DNA of 64,000 bases from Arenibacter amylolyticus (lineage in GTDB: Bacteria; Bacteroidota; Bacteroidia; Flavobacteriales; Flavobacteriaceae), in contig NZ_MTAZ01000004.1 of the NCBI RefSeq assembly GCF_002150785.1, forward strand, positions 124,001-188,000. The letters run 5' to 3'. The position numbers and the translations under genes are program-made. Shown piece after piece: positions 45,206 to 55,429 of the stretch. The notes beneath the pieces are model-generated. The model was given only the letters and a program-made list of their open reading frames with translations, was not told where the DNA came from and did no database searches. The stretch's first letter is position 1; each line of letters starts with the position of its first letter.

Positions 45206-46567
45206 TTACTTCACCAAGTTAATTTCAACTCTTCTGTTTTGAGCTCTACCTTTAGAAGTATTATTAGTAGCTATTGGCTTATCCTCACCGTATCCAATGG
45301 CAGATAATCTGAACTCTTCAATTCCTTTGTCTACTAAGAACTCCTTCACAGAAAGGGCTCTAGCTTCAGAAAGTCTTTGGTTTAGAGTCTTGCTACCTAC
45401 ACTGTCTGTGTGTCCTTCTACTGTAAACTTAGCATTTGGATACTCTTTAAGGATAGTAATAATATCTACCATTACAGATGTAGAGGAAGCTTTGATAGTA
45501 GATTTTCCAGTATCAAACAAGATGGTTCTAGCATACTCGTTTAATTGCTTCTGTACTTCTTCAGTAACCTCAGGACAACCTTGGTTGGCTACGGTTCCAG
45601 CAACATCTGGACACTTATCGTCTTTGTCTAAAACACCGTCTCCGTCAGTATCTGGCCATGGGCAACCGTTGTTGGCAGCAGGACCAGCCTCGTTAGGACA
45701 CTCATCATCCTTATCGGCAACACCGTCACCATCAGAATCAGGACAACCGTTTAGAGCGGCAGGACCAGCTTCGTTAGGACAAGCATCATCCTTATCGGCA
45801 ATACCGTCTCCGTCGCTATCAGGACAACCGTTCATTTCTTTGGAACCAGCTTCGTTAGGACACTCATCATCCTTATCTGGGATACCATCGCCGTCAGAAT
45901 CTGGACATCCGTTAAACTGAGCTAAACCTGGAATTTCAGGACAAGCATCGTCTTTGTCATAGATACCATCTCCGTCCGTATCTACACCACCAAATTTGAT
46001 GGCAATACCTGCCATGTGCTGAAAATGAGTGATAGCTGCAGGTCTGCTTGCGGTAGCATAATCCTCAAAAACGTGCTTGTAAGCAGTCTGAAGGGTAAGG
46101 CCAATGTTTTCGGTAAACCAAACATTAACTCCAACACCACCATTTAGGGTTCCAGCGCCAATTTCGTCTATCCAAGTATAACCACCACCGATTTCTACGA
46201 ACGGATCAACCACAGTGTTGCTTAAAAAAGCGTACTTAATGGTTCCGTCTACTGCATAGTGAGATAAATCGTCTACACTAACATCCCCCCATTTATCGAT
46301 ACGGTTCAAGGAACCTCTTGCACCTACGGAGAAACCACTACCTACATATTTCGATACTCCTACGTAAGAGATAGACGGTAGCATATTCCAGTGGTCTGTA
46401 GCATTGAAGAACTCATTTCCAAAGCTGCTAACATCCTCTGTTGGGAAAACGTCAATTGCGTTTGCACCGAATGTTATTTGCCAAGGGTTATTATCGTCTT
46501 GCGCTTGTATGTTGTTAAAACCTACAAGGAGTAGGGCAACAACTAGTATTCTGCTAAGATGTTTCAT
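45206..46567 (-). CDS. OmpA family outer-membrane protein with thrombospondin type 3 repeats
   Basis: 453 residues with a signal peptide (1-22, NNIQAQ). Residues about 25-200 form an eight-strand-like barrel. Five calcium-binding TSP3 repeats follow (about 205-325), each of the form DxDGDGxxDKDDxCP. The C-terminal OmpA/peptidoglycan-binding domain (about 345-453) has [11 protein letters not shown] and [10 protein letters not shown] with the Asp and Arg that bind diaminopimelate. It anchors the outer membrane to peptidoglycan. A strong promoter and its own terminator indicate a monocistronic, abundant protein. Confidence 0.95.
   Translation of the reverse strand: MKHLSRILVVALLLVGFNNIQAQDDNNPWQITFGANAIDVFPTEDVSSFGNEFFNATDHWNMLPSISYVGVSKYVGSGFSVGARGSLNRIDKWGDVSVDDLSHYAVDGTIKYAFLSNTVVDPFVEIGGGYTWIDEIGAGTLNGGVGVNVWFTENIGLTLQTAYKHVFEDYATASRPAAITHFQHMAGIAIKFGGVDTDGDGIYDKDDACPEIPGLAQFNGCPDSDGDGIPDKDDECPNEAGSKEMNGCPDSDGDGIADKDDACPNEAGPAALNGCPDSDGDGVADKDDECPNEAGPAANNGCPWPDTDGDGVLDKDDKCPDVAGTVANQGCPEVTEEVQKQLNEYARTILFDTGKSTIKASSTSVMVDIITILKEYPNAKFTVEGHTDSVGSKTLNQRLSEARALSVKEFLVDKGIEEFRLSAIGYGEDKPIATNNTSKGRAQNRRVEINLVK
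45596..45995 (-). repeat. in-gene tandem repeats encoding five TSP3 units
   Basis: The DNA coding for the TSP3 region repeats at intervals of about 63-75 bases (recurring GACAAGGATGATG-type segments on the minus strand). The repeats are protein-coding and explain the long antisense open frame here. Confidence 0.8.
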
Positions 46568-46601
46568 GTTAATTGATTTAAGTTTAAGTGATTATTAATT
46601 A

Positions 46602-46633
46602 CAAATGTAAGTTGTTAAAGTTTATTAACAAAA
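46602..46633 (-). promoter_or_regulatory. promoter of ompA-like gene
   Basis: On the minus strand TTTTG (46629-46633) is followed, after 19 bases, by TACATTTG (46602-46609), an exact match to the Bacteroidota promoter TTTG-N19-TAnnTTTG. It lies 35 bases upstream of the ATG. Confidence 0.8.
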
Positions 46634-46680
46634 TCATTTAATTGGTTTTTTTAACTCAATCCGTAGGAGAAAAGCTTCAA

Positions 46681-47874
46681 TTAAATTATTTCCAAACTTT
46701 TCCCAACCTCCGTAAATGCTTTAATGGCATGGTCTAGATGTTCCTTTTCATGTGCGGCCGATAGCTGAACACGTATCCTTGCCTTGTCTTGGGGTACTAC
46801 CGGATAAAAGAATCCAATCACGTATATCCCCTTTTCCAGTAACATTTCTGCCATCTTCTGTGATAACTTGGCATCGTAGAGCATTACCGGAACAATGGCA
46901 GAGTCTCCATCTATAATATCAAAGCCGGCCTTCTTGATTCCTTCCTTAAAGTAGGCCGTGTTTTCGTCCAGCTTCTTCTTTAAGCTCTGGTCCTTTTCCA
47001 AGATGTCGAATACCTTTAATGAGGCCCCCACAATAGCCGGAGCCAAGGAGTTGGAGAACAAATAGGGTCTAGAACGTTGTCTTAGGATTTCTATGATTTC
47101 CTTTTTTCCAGTAGTATAACCACCCATGGCGCCACCCATGGCCTTGCCCAGGGTCCCTGTAATGATATCTATCCTGTCCATTACATTCTTTTCTTCTAGG
47201 GTGCCCTTTCCGGTCTCCCCAATAAAGCCGGTAGCATGGCACTCATCTATCATTACCATGGCATCGTATTTTTCAGCTAAATCACAAATTTCATCCAGAG
47301 GGGCAACCAAGCCGTCCATGGAGAATACCCCGTCCGTCACAATGATCTTGAACCTAGCGTCATCTGCATTGGCCTGTTTTAATTGTGCTTCCAGATCGCC
47401 CATATCATTGTTGGCATAGCGATACCGCTTAGCTTTACACAAACGAACCCCGTCTATAATGGAGGCGTGGTTCAGCGAATCGGATATTATGGCATCGGCA
47501 GCGGTCAATAGAGGTTCAAAAACGCCTCCATTGGCATCAAAGGCAGCGGCGTACAATATGGTATCCTCGGTGCCGTAGAATTCAGCGATCTTTTTCTCAA
47601 GCTTTTTGTGAATGTCCTGGGTTCCGCAAATAAAGCGTACGGACGACATGCCAAATCCGTGAGAGTCCAACGTATCCTTTGCCGCTTGTATTACCTCTGG
47701 GTGGGAAGAAAGGCCTAGGTAGTTGTTAGAGCAAAAATTAATAACTTCCTGTCCTGTATCTGTTTTTATCACCGCACCCTGTGGGGTGGTGATTATTCTT
47801 TCTTCTTTGTAAAGTCCGGCCTCTTTAATGGCGGCTAATTCGTTCTGTAAATGTTCTTTAATGTTTCCGTACAT
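46681..47874 (-). CDS. kbl: glycine C-acetyltransferase (2-amino-3-ketobutyrate CoA ligase)
   Basis: 397 residues, a PLP-dependent alpha-oxoamine synthase. Motifs include [16 protein letters not shown] (about 46-61), [11 protein letters not shown], the Asp of [11 protein letters not shown] and the PLP lysine in [14 protein letters not shown]. Kbl splits 2-amino-3-ketobutyrate with CoA to glycine and acetyl-CoA in threonine breakdown. Related enzymes (BioF, ALA synthase, serine palmitoyltransferase) share the fold, but the overall match favours Kbl. It starts eight bases after the addA stop and is probably cotranscribed with it. Confidence 0.92.
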   Translation of the reverse strand: MYGNIKEHLQNELAAIKEAGLYKEERIITTPQGAVIKTDTGQEVINFCSNNYLGLSSHPEVIQAAKDTLDSHGFGMSSVRFICGTQDIHKKLEKKIAEFYGTEDTILYAAAFDANGGVFEPLLTAADAIISDSLNHASIIDGVRLCKAKRYRYANNDMGDLEAQLKQANADDARFKIIVTDGVFSMDGLVAPLDEICDLAEKYDAMVMIDECHATGFIGETGKGTLEEKNVMDRIDIITGTLGKAMGGAMGGYTTGKKEIIEILRQRSRPYLFSNSLAPAIVGASLKVFDILEKDQSLKKKLDENTAYFKEGIKKAGFDIIDGDSAIVPVMLYDAKLSQKMAEMLLEKGIYVIGFFYPVVPQDKARIRVQLSAAHEKEHLDHAIKAFTEVGKSLEII

Positions 47875-47882
47875 AACTTTAA

Positions 47883-50800
47883 TTAAATTATAAAGTCGAA
47901 TATAATATCTTCGTTGATATAAACTAGAATTTTGTTTTCTATTTCATAGCCCATCCCTTCCAATGCTGCTGCATACACATGAAGTTGCTGGTGATAGGCT
48001 TCATTTTTCATCCCCGTTTTGTAATCGATGATTGTGGCTTGTTTTCCGTTTAAAACAATACGGTCTGGTCGCAGGATTTTTCCATCCTGAGTAAGGATCT
48101 CCTGTTCGTTTCTAATTTCCAAATCCTTGCCATAGTACCTGGATAATTTTGGATGCATCACAATGCCGGTGACCTTTTCCAGTATTTCAGGCTCATCGTC
48201 TTGGGATAGCGACCCGTTTTTTACCGCTCCCGTTACGGCAGGTGCAATGTCTTCCTTACCGTTTATTTGGCCCATAATTAGATGGACTAAATTTCCTTTG
48301 TTTATGGCCGTTTCCCTAGTGGTGTCCCAAAGTGCTCCCGATTTTGTTAAGATGCGAAATTCAGGGCGGTCCTTATAGCTGTACAGATAGGGGATATTCT
48401 CTTGTGAATCCGTAGCATTTTCGTTTCCGTCAGCAGCTTCTAATTCACCAAACTGGTATGTTAGCTTGTTATCCTCCCAAAGCCCTTTTTCTCTTAGGTA
48501 GTGGATAAATAGACCAGAGTAATAGTTGGTTTTATGTACATTCTTAGCGTCGAGATCCTTTTTGGAAATGATGTAAAGCCCTTTTTCGGCCCTAGTCAGT
48601 GCTACGTACAATAGATTAAAGGCATCTAGCTCCAGTTTGTGTTGTTCTTCCTCGTAAATAGCCTCGGCCATTGCGCCATAGGTAAGTACATCCTTGTTTT
48701 TGTTGATTAGAAGTTCTGGGAAACCGTTAAAGGAGTGCTCGGGAACGGGAATCCACAATTTGGGATCTATTTCTTCGTATATATTGGAGTTGGCAAAGGG
48801 GAAAATCACAATAGGGAACTCCAATCCCTTAGATTTATGGATGGTCATGATCTGCACGGCATCTACATTTTCTGGGGCCGTAATGCTCAGTGAATCCTTC
48901 TTCTTTTCCCAATGCGCCAAAAATACTTGACTGTTGGCGCCTTCCTTTTGTTCTACCTCCTGTACCACATCCAAGAGATAGGTGATATAGGCGTCCGAGC
49001 TTTCCGCTAGGTCAAACTTCTTAATGGCCTGCTCCAAGCCATCGTAGACAGAGGATTGCCTTAATTCTTCCAGCTTAAACCCGTATTGGTTCTTCAACAA
49101 ACTGTCTACCTCCTTAAGATGGGTTTGTATTAACTGGTTTAGGTTTTTTTCATCCTCAAATAAAAAGGAGAGGAGCTCAAATGAGATTTCCAAATCATCG
49201 GGTTGTAGGCTGTACCGAAGAAGATTAATCAGAAACCGAACCTTTGGATTGCTGTTTAGTAATAGCGTTTCGGAGGAAATAATGGGGATGTTCTGCTGCA
49301 TTAGGAAGTCGGCGATAACAATTCCATCTTTTTTCTTCCGCGTTAGGATGCATATATCCTTTAGGGAATACTTCTTTTCCAGAATCTGTTGTAAGCTGTT
49401 CCATACAGCCTGGCAATACAATTCGTTTTGGTCTAGGTCTTCCTCATTATTCTCTATAAAGGATAGCTGTACCATGCCACCCTTTTTGCTGTTATACGCT
49501 TGTTGGTTGCCCTCTATAAATAATTTATTGTAAGTGCTGTTTTCCAGAAATTCACTGGTACGGGTAAAGAAGTCGTTATTGAATTTTATGACCTCTTCAT
49601 GACTCCTATAGTTGGCGGGTAGATTGGCTGTTAAAGGGGGATAAACAAATGGGTTTTCGTCTAGGTTAATTAGGTTTAGAAATTGCTCTGCCCTACCACC
49701 CCTCCATCGGTAAATGGCCTGCTTGGCGTCGCCTACTAGCATTAGGGATCCAATTTTCCCCAGTGCGTCTTCGCTTTCCAAGGCATTGCCTATCAATGGA
49801 GTTAGGTTGTTCCATTGCATTTGGGAGGTGTCTTGAAATTCATCTATAAAATAATGGCGGTACTTTTCCCCGATCCTTTCATAGATAAAAGGTGCTGGTT
49901 GATCTTTTATTTCGTTGGATATAAGACTGTTGAAGGAAGAGATTGGAAGTAGGTCTCGCTCTAACTCCAAAGTCTTTATTTCTTGTTGTATAGCGTTTAA
50001 TACGGTTAGAGGGACTAAGTTTTTGTAGGCGTTCCGCATAAGGGAAACCGCGGTGTGGTTTTCTTTTATGTGTTGAAAATGTTCGTTGAACTCGGAATGG
50101 AGTCCGTCTAAAATAAGCTTGATGTCTTCTGGGCAGGTCTTGGTGTAGAGTGGTTCAGAATCAAAATTTTGTTTCCAGCCCGACTTAAAATCCATCTTTA
50201 GGTCGCCCGATGCTATTTTTTGAATGAATTTTGGAAACCAGCCCGATCTAAAGTTTTTGAACTCTAGCCCGTTTCTTTCAATAATGGCTAGGATGTCTTG
50301 GGCATCTTTCAATATTTGCTCCTCCAAAACCTTGGTGTTTTGGGACAAGGTGGTTTTCAATTTCTGAAAATCGTGAATCTGCTTACCTTCTAGCTTTTTT
50401 AGGTGTGGCAAGTGGTTTTCATTAAAGAGCAATTTTCCAACCTTATGTAGATCAAAGCTTATATCCCAGCTTTTGTCCTCATCTATCTTTTCCAGGGCAA
50501 AATCTATCATCACCTTGGTGAGCTCCTTATTGCTGCCTGCCTTGTTTATTAATTTGGCAATGGCCTCATCCAACAATCCATCGGTGTCCAAGACCACTTC
50601 AAAATTCTGGGGTAGTTTTAGGTCCTTGGCAAAAGTTCTAATGAGGCGATGGGTAAATTTATCGATGGTAGAAACATCAAAAAAAGCATAGTTGTGTAAT
50701 ATCTCCTTAAGGGCCTGTTTCGCTCTTTTTTGTAGAATGGCTACCTCCACATTTAGCTCCTTGGATATGTCCAATAACATATATGGGATCTCGGTTTCCA

Positions 50801-51008
50801 CTCTTGCCCTTCCAAAAATGAAAAGGCTGCCCAGAATACGCTGCTTCATTTCGTTTACCGCCTTGTTGGTAAAAGTGATGGCGAGAATATTCCTATAACT
50901 CTTGTTTAAATCGGAGGAAAGGATTATTTTGAGGTATTCTTTGGCAAGGGTATACGTCTTTCCGGAACCGGCGGATGCGTTATAAATTTTGTATGGGGCC
51001 TCTTGCAC
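47883..51008 (-). CDS. addA: AddA-like UvrD-family helicase/nuclease
   Basis: 1041 residues. Superfamily 1 helicase motifs are clear: Walker [18 protein letters not shown] (9-25), [15 protein letters not shown] (motif Ia), [14 protein letters not shown] (motif II), [13 protein letters not shown] (motif III), and [15 protein letters not shown] and [14 protein letters not shown] (motifs V-VI). The C-terminus holds a RecB-like nuclease with [20 protein letters not shown]. It is the helicase-nuclease partner of the AddB protein encoded 3 kb downstream. Downstream kbl follows at eight bases. Confidence 0.93.
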   Translation of the reverse strand: MQEAPYKIYNASAGSGKTYTLAKEYLKIILSSDLNKSYRNILAITFTNKAVNEMKQRILGSLFIFGRARVETEIPYMLLDISKELNVEVAILQKRAKQALKEILHNYAFFDVSTIDKFTHRLIRTFAKDLKLPQNFEVVLDTDGLLDEAIAKLINKAGSNKELTKVMIDFALEKIDEDKSWDISFDLHKVGKLLFNENHLPHLKKLEGKQIHDFQKLKTTLSQNTKVLEEQILKDAQDILAIIERNGLEFKNFRSGWFPKFIQKIASGDLKMDFKSGWKQNFDSEPLYTKTCPEDIKLILDGLHSEFNEHFQHIKENHTAVSLMRNAYKNLVPLTVLNAIQQEIKTLELERDLLPISSFNSLISNEIKDQPAPFIYERIGEKYRHYFIDEFQDTSQMQWNNLTPLIGNALESEDALGKIGSLMLVGDAKQAIYRWRGGRAEQFLNLINLDENPFVYPPLTANLPANYRSHEEVIKFNNDFFTRTSEFLENSTYNKLFIEGNQQAYNSKKGGMVQLSFIENNEEDLDQNELYCQAVWNSLQQILEKKYSLKDICILTRKKKDGIVIADFLMQQNIPIISSETLLLNSNPKVRFLINLLRYSLQPDDLEISFELLSFLFEDEKNLNQLIQTHLKEVDSLLKNQYGFKLEELRQSSVYDGLEQAIKKFDLAESSDAYITYLLDVVQEVEQKEGANSQVFLAHWEKKKDSLSITAPENVDAVQIMTIHKSKGLEFPIVIFPFANSNIYEEIDPKLWIPVPEHSFNGFPELLINKNKDVLTYGAMAEAIYEEEQHKLELDAFNLLYVALTRAEKGLYIISKKDLDAKNVHKTNYYSGLFIHYLREKGLWEDNKLTYQFGELEAADGNENATDSQENIPYLYSYKDRPEFRILTKSGALWDTTRETAINKGNLVHLIMGQINGKEDIAPAVTGAVKNGSLSQDDEPEILEKVTGIVMHPKLSRYYGKDLEIRNEQEILTQDGKILRPDRIVLNGKQATIIDYKTGMKNEAYHQQLHVYAAALEGMGYEIENKILVYINEDIIFDFII

Positions 51009-51083
51009 GTCGTTTTAGTCGCAAATTAAGCAATATATGATAGTTCTTAACATATTTTTAGCTGAAAATCTTAAGTAATATCT

Positions 51084-51091
51084 TATTTTTG
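51084..51091 (+). promoter_or_regulatory. -7 promoter element for the superoxide dismutase gene
   Basis: TATTTTTG matches TAnnTTTG, 35 bases before the ATG; CTG occurs 19 bases upstream in place of the -33 TTG. Confidence 0.6.
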
Positions 51092-51126
51092 GGATAACAA
51101 CATTAATTTTAAAAAACAATATTATT

Positions 51127-51735
51127 ATGGCTTTTGAATTACCTAAGTTACCTTATGCGTATGACGCATTGGAACCACATATTGATGCTAGGACCATGGA
51201 AATTCACCATACCAAGCACCACAATGGATATACTACCAATTTGAATAATGCTATTGAGGGCATCGATATGGCCAATAAGTCCATTGAGGAGCTGTTGAAG
51301 AATTTGGATATGTCCAATGCAGCAGTTAGGAACAATGGAGGTGGCTTTTTTAACCACTCCCTATTTTGGGACGTTATGGGACCAAATGGTGGTGGTGAGC
51401 CTAAGGGCGAGCTAGCTGATGCTATCAACTCTAGCTTTGGATCTTTCGAATCTTTTAAGGATGCTTTCGCTAAGGCGGCAGCCACTAGGTTTGGTTCTGG
51501 TTGGGCTTGGTTATGTGTTCATGAGGGAGGTAAGTTGGAAATTTGTTCTACTCCTAACCAAGATAACCCACTAATGCCGGATACTGGCTGTGGAGGATTC
51601 CCAATTTTAGGATTGGACGTGTGGGAGCATGCTTATTACTTAAACTATCAAAACAGAAGGCCAGATTATATCAACGCTTTTTTCAATGTAGTTAATTGGG
51701 AAAAAGTAGCTGCTTCTTACGCAGATAAAAAGTAA
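51127..51735 (+). CDS. sodA: superoxide dismutase, Mn-type signature
   Basis: 202 residues, cytoplasmic enzyme converting superoxide to peroxide and oxygen. Metal ligands are His27 ([11 protein letters not shown]), the His of FFNHSLFWD, and the Asp and His of LDVWEHAYY. The Gln of [10 protein letters not shown] is where Mn enzymes carry their second-sphere Gln, while the Fe-type Gln before WNH is Gly here (GGGFFNH). The protein also follows E. coli SodA at [20 protein letters not shown]. Mn or cambialistic use is therefore likelier than Fe only. A perfect terminator follows. Confidence 0.94.
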   Translation: MAFELPKLPYAYDALEPHIDARTMEIHHTKHHNGYTTNLNNAIEGIDMANKSIEELLKNLDMSNAAVRNNGGGFFNHSLFWDVMGPNGGGEPKGELADAINSSFGSFESFKDAFAKAAATRFGSGWAWLCVHEGGKLEICSTPNQDNPLMPDTGCGGFPILGLDVWEHAYYLNYQNRRPDYINAFFNVVNWEKVAASYADKK

Positions 51736-51790
51736 TTTATTCCATTGCTTCCCGTTAGCATAGTTTTTTGTTAACGACTTGCATAACATC

Positions 51791-51831
51791 AAAATCCCGT
51801 CTTAATTAGGTTTAAGACGGGATTTTTTTTG
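51791..51831 (+). terminator. terminator of the superoxide dismutase gene
   Basis: AAAATCCCGTCTTAA (51791-51805) pairs with TTAAGACGGGATTTT (51812-51826), loop 6, followed by a T run. It lies 56 bases after the stop. Confidence 0.92.
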
Positions 51832-51907
51832 AAATAGAAAAGGGTGGGAAACCCCACCCTTTTCTTCCCAAATCTTACCATAGGCTTAAATCTACTCATG
51901 CTATGGT
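51832..51907 (-). ncRNA. tandem small RNA, copy A
   Basis: Minus-strand unit of about 75 nt. Its -7 element TATTTTAG (51912-51919) lies 19 bases after TTTTG (51939-51943). The RNA begins near CACCATAGCATGAGTAG, continues through CTATGGTAAGATTTGGG and ends in the stem AGGGTGGG/CCCACCCT (51841-51848 with 51853-51860) followed by TTTTCTATTTC. ACCATAG and CTATGGT can pair as a 5' hairpin of 7 bp. The core is shared with copies B and C while the terminator stem is not, so the unit is maintained as an RNA. Confidence 0.72.
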
Positions 51908-52179
51908 GCAACTAAAATAAGAGTATTATGGTACATAACAAAAGAGTTCAAAGACGTCTCAGCTTAATTATAAGCTGTATTCGTATGAATTTTGCTGACT
52001 GGGAGGAGTTTTGTGGGCCATTGAATATCCTTCTCTGAGACTGCAAATTTGATGTCAGTCAATGGATTCGGCCTCTAATGAAGTAACAAGAAGGCGCTGT
52101 CCATTAAATTAAACTTCTACTTGCTGTGAGAGTGGTAGGGCTTAAAAATAGAGGATGGCATCAATTCGGATAGTGTTAA

Positions 52180-52256
52180 AATAAAAAGACAGAGCTTATC
52201 GCTCTGCCTTTTTCCCCAAATCTTACCATAAACTTAACCTACTTATGCTATGGTAC
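52180..52256 (-). ncRNA. tandem small RNA, copy B
   Basis: Minus-strand unit of about 75 nt with the exact -7 element TATGTTTG at 52259-52266. It starts near TACCATAGCATAAGTAGG, continues TTATGGTAAGATTTGGGG and ends in the terminator GGCAGAGC-GATAA-GCTCTGTC (52188-52208) with tail TTTTTATTTT. ACCATA/TATGGT forms the 5' hairpin. The distance from the -7 element to ACCATAGC is identical to copies A and C. Confidence 0.75.
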
Positions 52257-52383
52257 TCCAAACATAAGATTACCAAGGAAAGGGAAAAAAGGTTTTGGAT
52301 GAATGTCTGCTTAAAAGAGTTGAAATGCATCTTTTGGTAAAAAAGAGGCTGGTATGTGGAGGTGGTAGGGAGAAAATAGTAGA

Positions 52384-52463
52384 AAATAAAAAAGGCGGGG
52401 GAATACCCCGCCCTTTTTGCCCCAAATCTTACCATGAACTTAATTCTACTTATGCTATGGTAC
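52384..52463 (-). ncRNA. tandem small RNA, copy C
   Basis: Minus-strand unit of about 78 nt, 98 bases downstream of the purF stop. The -7-like element TAAATTAG (52466-52473) stands at the same distance from ACCATAGC as in the other copies. The core TACCATAGCATAAGTAGA ... CATGGTAAGATTTGGGG is followed by the terminator GGCGGGG/CCCCGCC (52394-52412) and TTTTTTATTTTC. An extra hairpin CTGCTA/TAGCAG overlaps the promoter. It has the weakest -33 region of the three. Confidence 0.72.
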
Positions 52464-52560
52464 TGCTAATTTAATAGCAGTCTGTGCGACATAGGTTAAA
52501 ACTGCGATAAAAAGTGATTTTTACCGATGAAATTCCCTTTTATCCCATTCTACAAGTCAA

Positions 52561-54459
52561 TTAATAGGCTCTTTCGTTTTTGCCTTCATAAAAGTTTATG
52601 AATGCCTTATTTACTACCCTATTACCACCTGGCGTGGGATAATCCCCCGTAAAATACCAGTCTCCTAAATTCTGTGGACAGGCTAGGTGTAAGTTGTCAA
52701 TAGTCTGGAAGATAATTTCAACCTCTGCCTTAATGTCTGGCGGACTTAATATTTCGCCGATCTTTTCGGATAATTCCTCATCCGTAAAGGGATCGTAAAA
52801 CTCTTTTACATAGTTGATGATTTTGGCGTCTGGGTTGTTCACTTGATTAACGCACTTTTGATAGATTTCCTCTACTAAATGCATGGTGCCCCGGTCTTTA
52901 TGCAATTCCAGCGCGGCCCTAAAAGCAACAAAGTCTTCCAGTTTAGCCATATCTATTCCATAGCAGTCGGGATAGCGGATCTGAGGTGCAGACGAAACCA
53001 CCACAATTTTCTTGGGAGATAAGCGGTCCAATATACCTAAGATACTCTTTTTAAGAGTGGTGCCCCGTACAATACTATCGTCAATAATAACCAGGTTGTC
53101 GCCCTTTTTTACAGATCCATAGGAAATGTCATATACATGTGCTACCAGATCGTCCCTACCATTATCTTGGGTAATAAACGTTCTTAGCTTGGCGTCTTTA
53201 ATAGCCACCTTTTCTATTCTTGGCCGTACTTCTAGGATATCGTGTAATTCCTCTGCCGTAATTTTCCTACCAATAGAAAGAATCTGTTCCTCTTTCTTTT
53301 TGTTCATATAATTCTGAGCGGCGATTACCATTCCAAAGAAGGAAGTTTCGGCCGTGTTGGGGATATAAGAGAACACGGTATTTCTTATATCCTCTTTAAT
53401 GGATTTAAGGATCAAGGGGAACAGTAATTTTCCCAACTCTTTTCTTTCCTGGTAAATTTCCTTATCGCTTCCCCTAGAGAAATAAATACGTTCAAAAGAA
53501 CACGCCTTACGCTCCGTAGGCTCTACAATCTTTTTGATTTTTACCTTGCCGTTTTTCTTGATGATAATTGCATGTCCAGGAGCTAGCTCCTTAACATCTT
53601 CAAAAGCAACGTTAAAAACGGTCTGTATGGCCGGTCTTTCGGAAGCTACAGCAGCCACCTCGTCGTCTATATAGTAATAGGCAGGGCGTATCCCAGCGGG
53701 GTCCCTAAGAACAAAAGAGTCGCCATGGCCTAACATTCCGGCCATCGTATAGCCACCGTCAAAGTTCTTTGCAGCCCGCTTTAGAATTTTGGCCACGTTT
53801 AGCCTTTCGGCAATAATGGGGGAGGCCTCCCTTTTATTAAAGCCCTCCTTTTTAATTTCCTTGTACAATTTGGCAACCGCATCATCCAAAAAGTGACCAA
53901 TCTTTTCCATAACGGTTACGGTATCGGCCTTTTCTTTAGGATGTTGGCCTATTTGAATCAGGTTGTCAAAAAGCTCATTAACATTGGTCATGTTAAAGTT
54001 TCCGGCAACAATAAGATTCCTGTGCATCCAGTTGTTCTGTCTTAGAAAGGGATGTACACTTTCTATACTGTTTTTGCCAAAGGTCCCGTAGCGAACGTGC
54101 CCTAAAAGCACCTCTCCAATATACGGAATGTAGCGTTTTTGCTTGGCTACATCATCAGCGTATTCTGGGTTTTCCTTTAGGCTGGTGTTGATGCGGTCGT
54201 TGATCTGCGCAAAAATATCCTGTATGGGTTGCTTGTCTATGGATCGTACCCGACTCATATACCTTTCGCCAACCTCCATGTCTAACTTTATGCTGGCAAA
54301 TCCAGCTCCATCCTGACCCCGGTTGTGCTGTTTTTCCATCATTAGGTACATCTTATTTACTCCGTAAAAGGCAGTACCGTATTTTTCTTTGTAATACTCC
54401 AATGGCTTTAGCAACCTTATTAGGGAAACTCCACACTCGTGCTTAATGGCGTCGCTCAT
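52561..54459 (-). CDS. purF: amidophosphoribosyltransferase-type enzyme (PurF family)
   Basis: 632 residues, longer than E. coli PurF (about 505) but as I recall usual for a Bacteroidota branch. The glutaminase domain begins after a short propeptide: the nucleophile would be Cys9 in KHECGVSLI, followed by HNRGQDGAGF and GHVRYGT. The phosphoribosyltransferase PRPP loop VIIDDSIVRGTT lies near residue 465. PurF makes phosphoribosylamine, the first step of purine synthesis. It shares the region with purN 2 kb upstream. A terminator separates it from the PfkB gene, so it probably has its own promoter. Confidence 0.9.
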   Translation of the reverse strand: MSDAIKHECGVSLIRLLKPLEYYKEKYGTAFYGVNKMYLMMEKQHNRGQDGAGFASIKLDMEVGERYMSRVRSIDKQPIQDIFAQINDRINTSLKENPEYADDVAKQKRYIPYIGEVLLGHVRYGTFGKNSIESVHPFLRQNNWMHRNLIVAGNFNMTNVNELFDNLIQIGQHPKEKADTVTVMEKIGHFLDDAVAKLYKEIKKEGFNKREASPIIAERLNVAKILKRAAKNFDGGYTMAGMLGHGDSFVLRDPAGIRPAYYYIDDEVAAVASERPAIQTVFNVAFEDVKELAPGHAIIIKKNGKVKIKKIVEPTERKACSFERIYFSRGSDKEIYQERKELGKLLFPLILKSIKEDIRNTVFSYIPNTAETSFFGMVIAAQNYMNKKKEEQILSIGRKITAEELHDILEVRPRIEKVAIKDAKLRTFITQDNGRDDLVAHVYDISYGSVKKGDNLVIIDDSIVRGTTLKKSILGILDRLSPKKIVVVSSAPQIRYPDCYGIDMAKLEDFVAFRAALELHKDRGTMHLVEEIYQKCVNQVNNPDAKIINYVKEFYDPFTDEELSEKIGEILSPPDIKAEVEIIFQTIDNLHLACPQNLGDWYFTGDYPTPGGNRVVNKAFINFYEGKNERAY

Positions 54460-54472
54460 TTATTCTGGAATT

Positions 54473-54497
54473 AAAAATGCCTTGAAAGTTCAAGGCA
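54473..54497 (-). terminator. terminator of the PfkB kinase gene
   Basis: TGCCTTGA (54478-54485) pairs with TCAAGGCA (54490-54497), loop 4. On the minus strand it is followed by TTTTTAATT. It sits in the 43-base gap before purF. Confidence 0.85.
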
Positions 54498-54502
54498 TGC
54501 GA

Positions 54503-55429
54503 TTATTGTAATTCTATATCAAATTGGGTCAATTCCCTAAATTGGATCAACCTGTTGTTTACTTCTTCTTTGTCTAAATTTGTCATGCGTTCGGTTCCAA
54601 ATTTCTCCACGCAGAACGAGGCGAGGTTAGATCCGTGGATAACGGCGCGTTTAAGACTGCTGAAATTAGCATTCTTATACTCGGCCAAATATCCGGTAAA
54701 ACCACCGGCAAAGGTGTCGCCCGCTCCAGTAGGGTCAAAAACCTCCTCTAGGGGAAGTGCAGGGGCAAAAAACACTTTGGATCCCTGGAATAACAGGGCA
54801 CCGTGCTCTCCTTTTTTGATGACAACGAATTTTGGACCCATTTCCTGAATCTTTTCAGCTGCCTTTACCAAAGAATATTCTCCAGTAAGCTGCCTGGCTT
54901 CTTCGTCGTTTATGGTGATAACGTCTATATGCTTAATAACTTCCATTAATTCGTCCAAAGCATGGTCCATCCAAAAATTCATGGTATCCAATACTATTAG
55001 CTTTGGTCGTTCTTCCATCTGATTAATTACACTTAATTGTGTGCTAGGGTGCAAATTGCCCAGCATCACTACGTCTGCATCCTTAAAATTTTCTGGAACT
55101 AAAGGTTCAAAATCGGCCAATACATTAAGTTCGGTAGACAAGGTGTCCCTAGAGTTTAGGTCGTTGTGGTATTTACCGCTCCAAAAAAAGGTTTTTCCGC
55201 CTTTTACTACTTGTAGGCCCGTAATATCTATGTTCTTGCTAGAAAGTAAGTCTAAATATTCTTGGGGGAAATCTTCACCAACCACTGAGACGATGGCCGA
55301 TTTCAGATTAAATTGGGAGGCTGCCAGTCCTATAAAGGTTGCCGCCCCGCCCAGAATTTTGTCTGTTTTCCCAAAAGGGGTCTCAATAGCATCAAAGGCA
55401 ACAGTGCCTACAATTAATAGTTTGCCCAT
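54503..55429 (-). CDS. PfkB family carbohydrate/nucleoside kinase
   Basis: 308 residues. The ribokinase-fold motifs are the early GGAATFIGLAASQF (about 27-40) and the ATP/active-site motif DPTGAGDTFAGGF (about 232-244) with the catalytic Asp in GAGD. Members phosphorylate sugars, nucleosides or cofactors. Adjacent purF and purN suggest a nucleoside or ribose link, but this is only context. It has an exact Bacteroidota promoter upstream and a terminator directly after the stop. Confidence 0.88.
   Translation of the reverse strand: MGKLLIVGTVAFDAIETPFGKTDKILGGAATFIGLAASQFNLKSAIVSVVGEDFPQEYLDLLSSKNIDITGLQVVKGGKTFFWSGKYHNDLNSRDTLSTELNVLADFEPLVPENFKDADVVMLGNLHPSTQLSVINQMEERPKLIVLDTMNFWMDHALDELMEVIKHIDVITINDEEARQLTGEYSLVKAAEKIQEMGPKFVVIKKGEHGALLFQGSKVFFAPALPLEEVFDPTGAGDTFAGGFTGYLAEYKNANFSSLKRAVIHGSNLASFCVEKFGTERMTNLDKEEVNNRLIQFRELTQFDIELQ

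Larger units (their letters stand above)
51736..52560. other. 825-base intergenic region carrying three small RNA genes
   Basis: Between sodA (plus) and purF (minus) no protein gene is supported. The region holds the sodA terminator and three related minus-strand transcription units described separately. The spacers between the units (about 51945-52175 and 52270-52383) do not resemble each other. Confidence 0.8.

Noticed and set aside
45297-45920. Long plus-strand open frame (207 codons) opposite the ompA-like gene
   Set aside because: It is the antisense of the TSP3 repeats; the repeated Asp/Gly-rich codons keep the opposite frame free of stops. The minus-strand protein is a clear OmpA.
52223-52435. 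Minus-strand open frame of 70 codons between purF and sodA
   Set aside because: It starts and ends inside small RNA copies C and B and crosses terminator hairpins; composition is not protein-like.
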